Source of the DNA: Luidia sarsii
Lineage: Eukaryota > Echinodermata > Asteroidea > Paxillosida > Luidiidae
Reading direction: 5' to 3'
Length of the DNA: 64,000 nucleotides
Assembly: GCA_949987565.1 (NCBI GenBank)
Contig: OX465112.1
Location: 310,001 to 374,000 of the forward strand
Part shown: positions 62,281-64,000 of the stretch, piece by piece
How the letters are laid out: each line of letters opens with the position of its first letter
Numbering within the stretch: the stretch's first letter is position 1
Program-made: the position numbers and the translations under genes
The notes under the pieces: generated by a model
Database searches by the model: none
The model's input: only the letters and a program-made list of their open reading frames with translations
What the model was told of the DNA's origin: nothing

Positions 62281-63408
62281 TAGATTGTTGACAACATTTC
62301 TCTGCTACTTTTCCGTTTCTTTGTTAATTGAAAACACCCTTTATTTCTGAACAAATAGATTGGGACATACACTGCAAAATATCAATGTAAGCTTGCCTAC
62401 TAATTCCAGTATTAGTACACAATGTATGTATTCAATATGTTTGCAATAACAGAGTTATGATTTGATTTGGTGTAAGGCAAATAATAAAGGTTTTCTACTC
62501 TCTTTTTTGTAAGAAAAGAAAAGCATCATTGTGCAGTTTGTGATTTATTCCGTATTGTGCCCAATAATAGTTGACACAATAAGGGCCCATCATGTGAGGC
62601 AACAGGTCTTTGTGTGGGGCAGATGTGTGGGTTTAGCCAGCTCTTTGGGGACTCATCCTGGGCTCTTTTTCTTGCCGGATCATAAGATATCCCTCATAAT
62701 CCTACAACTGGATTTGTTAGTGGAGGGGAAACTCAGGGCTATTGTCCGCACTGCCGGAAGCAGCCCATAGTCTAGATAGGGCTGGGAATGGGCTCTATCC
62801 TCCACAACACTTTTGAAAACAGATGTGGTTGTGGTTTTTTGGAGAGGGGGGGGGGTGGACCCCGGAGACAGATGGATCAGGGTGAGAGTAGTGCACCCTC
62901 TGGAGGGGAACTCTCACCAAGATGGGGCGAGGGGTACATGCTCATGAGGCTCCAAATCAACTTTGAGAGTGTGGTTATTACATCATCCTAGAGGGGTGTA
63001 GCCAGACTTGTATGTCCCCTGACTCAAATCCAGGTCAAGTCTCAGACTGTAAAGATGAGAGAGTGGTTGTGGTGGTTGAGGGCTTGTACACTAGGACTCT
63101 CATATCTTTATGAGGTTTTTATTCCATACCCCTACAGGAGCACCTAGCCATCCCAACAATCACATCATTGCCATTGTGATTCTGTTCCATACAAAACAAA
63201 CACACACAATCCAGATTGTGATAAATAGAAGTTTCATCATTCCATAGATTCCATGATCTCCTGGTCACTGGTCCGTGCCAGTGAACCACTCAGTCATAAA
63301 TGCAGATTGAGCACAGAAGAACCCAGCATGAGAATGCAGCCAAGGCCAGCAAGCAGCTGAGACAAAAAAAAAGCTTTTCTCTTTGATGTTTCCCCCTTCC
63401 ACTTCCTA

Positions 63409-63645
63409 CTCGTAATCCCTGACCAAACACCTGCCCTTCCCTTTGATCTCACCCTACCAGCTATCCCATTTGTCCTCTGTCTGTCATCCATGTCCCTGTT
63501 ACTCTACCCATCCTATTTGTTTTGTCCTTGTCATTCTGCCTTTGAGAAAGGTCTTGCTAGGATCGAAACATCAAATTTTGATATTCGCCTTTTGGTCATT
63601 TTAGTCAGTAAGCAGCTTGCAAAATTTTCGAATATTACTTAAAAG
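63409..63645 (+). mobile_element. Foldback family A, variant with CCTTCCCTTTGATC flank, copy 2
   Basis: CCTGCCCTTCCCTTTGATCT, CCCTACCAGCT, TTTGTCCTCTGTCTGTCATC, CTTGTCATTCTGCCTTTGAG, AAAGGTCTTGCTAGGATCGA, AACATCAAATTTTGATATTC, then TCATTTTAGTCAGTAAGCAG. It shares its pyrimidine-rich left flank with 11930-12172 and so extends that subfamily's left border. Confidence 0.8.
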
Positions 63646-64000
63646 ACATGAATATTCATACCAGGCTGGCAAGCCCAGTAAATGCAGTTGAGAGAATTGG
63701 GGCCAATATCACAAAGACGTAGGATCCATTGTTGCACCACTAAGGTCCTACCATTCATATTTCATTGCTCTAAATCTGTTAAGAAGTTGTGGGAAGTTAG
63801 GTTTTTTTTACCCAATGCACATCTGAAAAGGGTCGACAGATTCAGCGCATTGCGGTTGGCCAATTCGTTGAAAACACTTGAGGGCGCACTAGTGTGAATT
63901 GCCCGTAGTGACTTGACCTGGTTCCAGGCTATTTTTGAGGAAAAAACAAAACTCATGTGGCCCATGATGGAGTTGTGATGCAAGTCTGTGCACTCCTTCC

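Larger units (their letters stand above)
57910..64000. other. Region 3' of FUOM, no gene recognised
   Basis: After the FUOM 3' UTR the sequence contains a TGACGTCA at about 58757, G/C-rich patches with GGGAGGGG runs (59,800-59,855; 61,435-61,465), a C run near 61086, SINE pieces (60842, 62222) and a family A copy (63409). Open frames at 58361-58706 and 61726-62028 on the minus strand are unrecognised and lack supporting splice sites. Several stretches (58.9-60.5 kb) look unique and may hold non-coding regulatory DNA. Confidence 0.5.

Overview
This is a eukaryotic genomic window, probably from a marine invertebrate deuterostome and most likely an echinoderm. The placement is an inference from general character: a conserved animal metabolic gene with introns up to 16.6 kb, many short foldback elements, a tRNA-derived SINE, repeated AGGCCTAC and ACATGTACATG words, and long poly-G runs. 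No rRNA, phylogenetic marker or species-specific gene is present. There are no bacterial operons, CRISPR arrays or phage genes.

Two multi-exon genes can be rebuilt by matching splice sites and phases. (1) Minus strand, 7878 to 3434: a four-exon gene for a 242-residue secreted, mostly helical protein. It has a signal peptide, two mature cysteines, two N-glycosylation sequons and a C-terminal amphipathic helix like helix D of the CNTF/CLCF1 branch of the IL-6 cytokine family. A TATAAAAG box lies about 290 bp upstream of its ATG, in a CpG-rich region. (2) Plus strand, 15295 to 57909: a six-exon gene for fucose mutarotase (FUOM, FucU/RbsD family), 153 residues spread over 42.6 kb. All five junctions keep frame and the product matches the vertebrate enzyme along its whole length. 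The two genes are divergent, with about 7.1 kb between promoter regions. That interval holds three possible but unproven exons (10.06-10.41 kb minus, 11.66-11.84 kb either strand, 13.68-13.90 kb plus).

The most unusual structure is in FUOM exon 4. The last 59 bp of the exon, with the start of its 5' splice site, is tandemly repeated so that 19 consecutive AAG|GT donor sites lie between 46094 and 47160. Only the first donor keeps the FUOM frame; any later one meets a stop 12 codons on. The junction shows a TAA microhomology that explains how the array began. Introns 3-5 hold further tandem arrays (36, 39, 31 and 26 bp units), and the 26-bp array repeats a 3' splice-site-like sequence just after the exon 5 donor.

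The rest is dominated by repeats: a foldback family (A) with a GATCGAAACGTC core and about 16 copies or fragments; a family (B) carrying an exact histone-mRNA 3' stem-loop; a tRNA-derived SINE with about ten copies or pieces; a second tRNA-like SINE in back-to-back form; at least five short inverted-repeat element families; and long CT, GA and CTTT microsatellites. Most long open frames are artefacts of these low-complexity arrays. The region after 58.1 kb has no recognisable gene.
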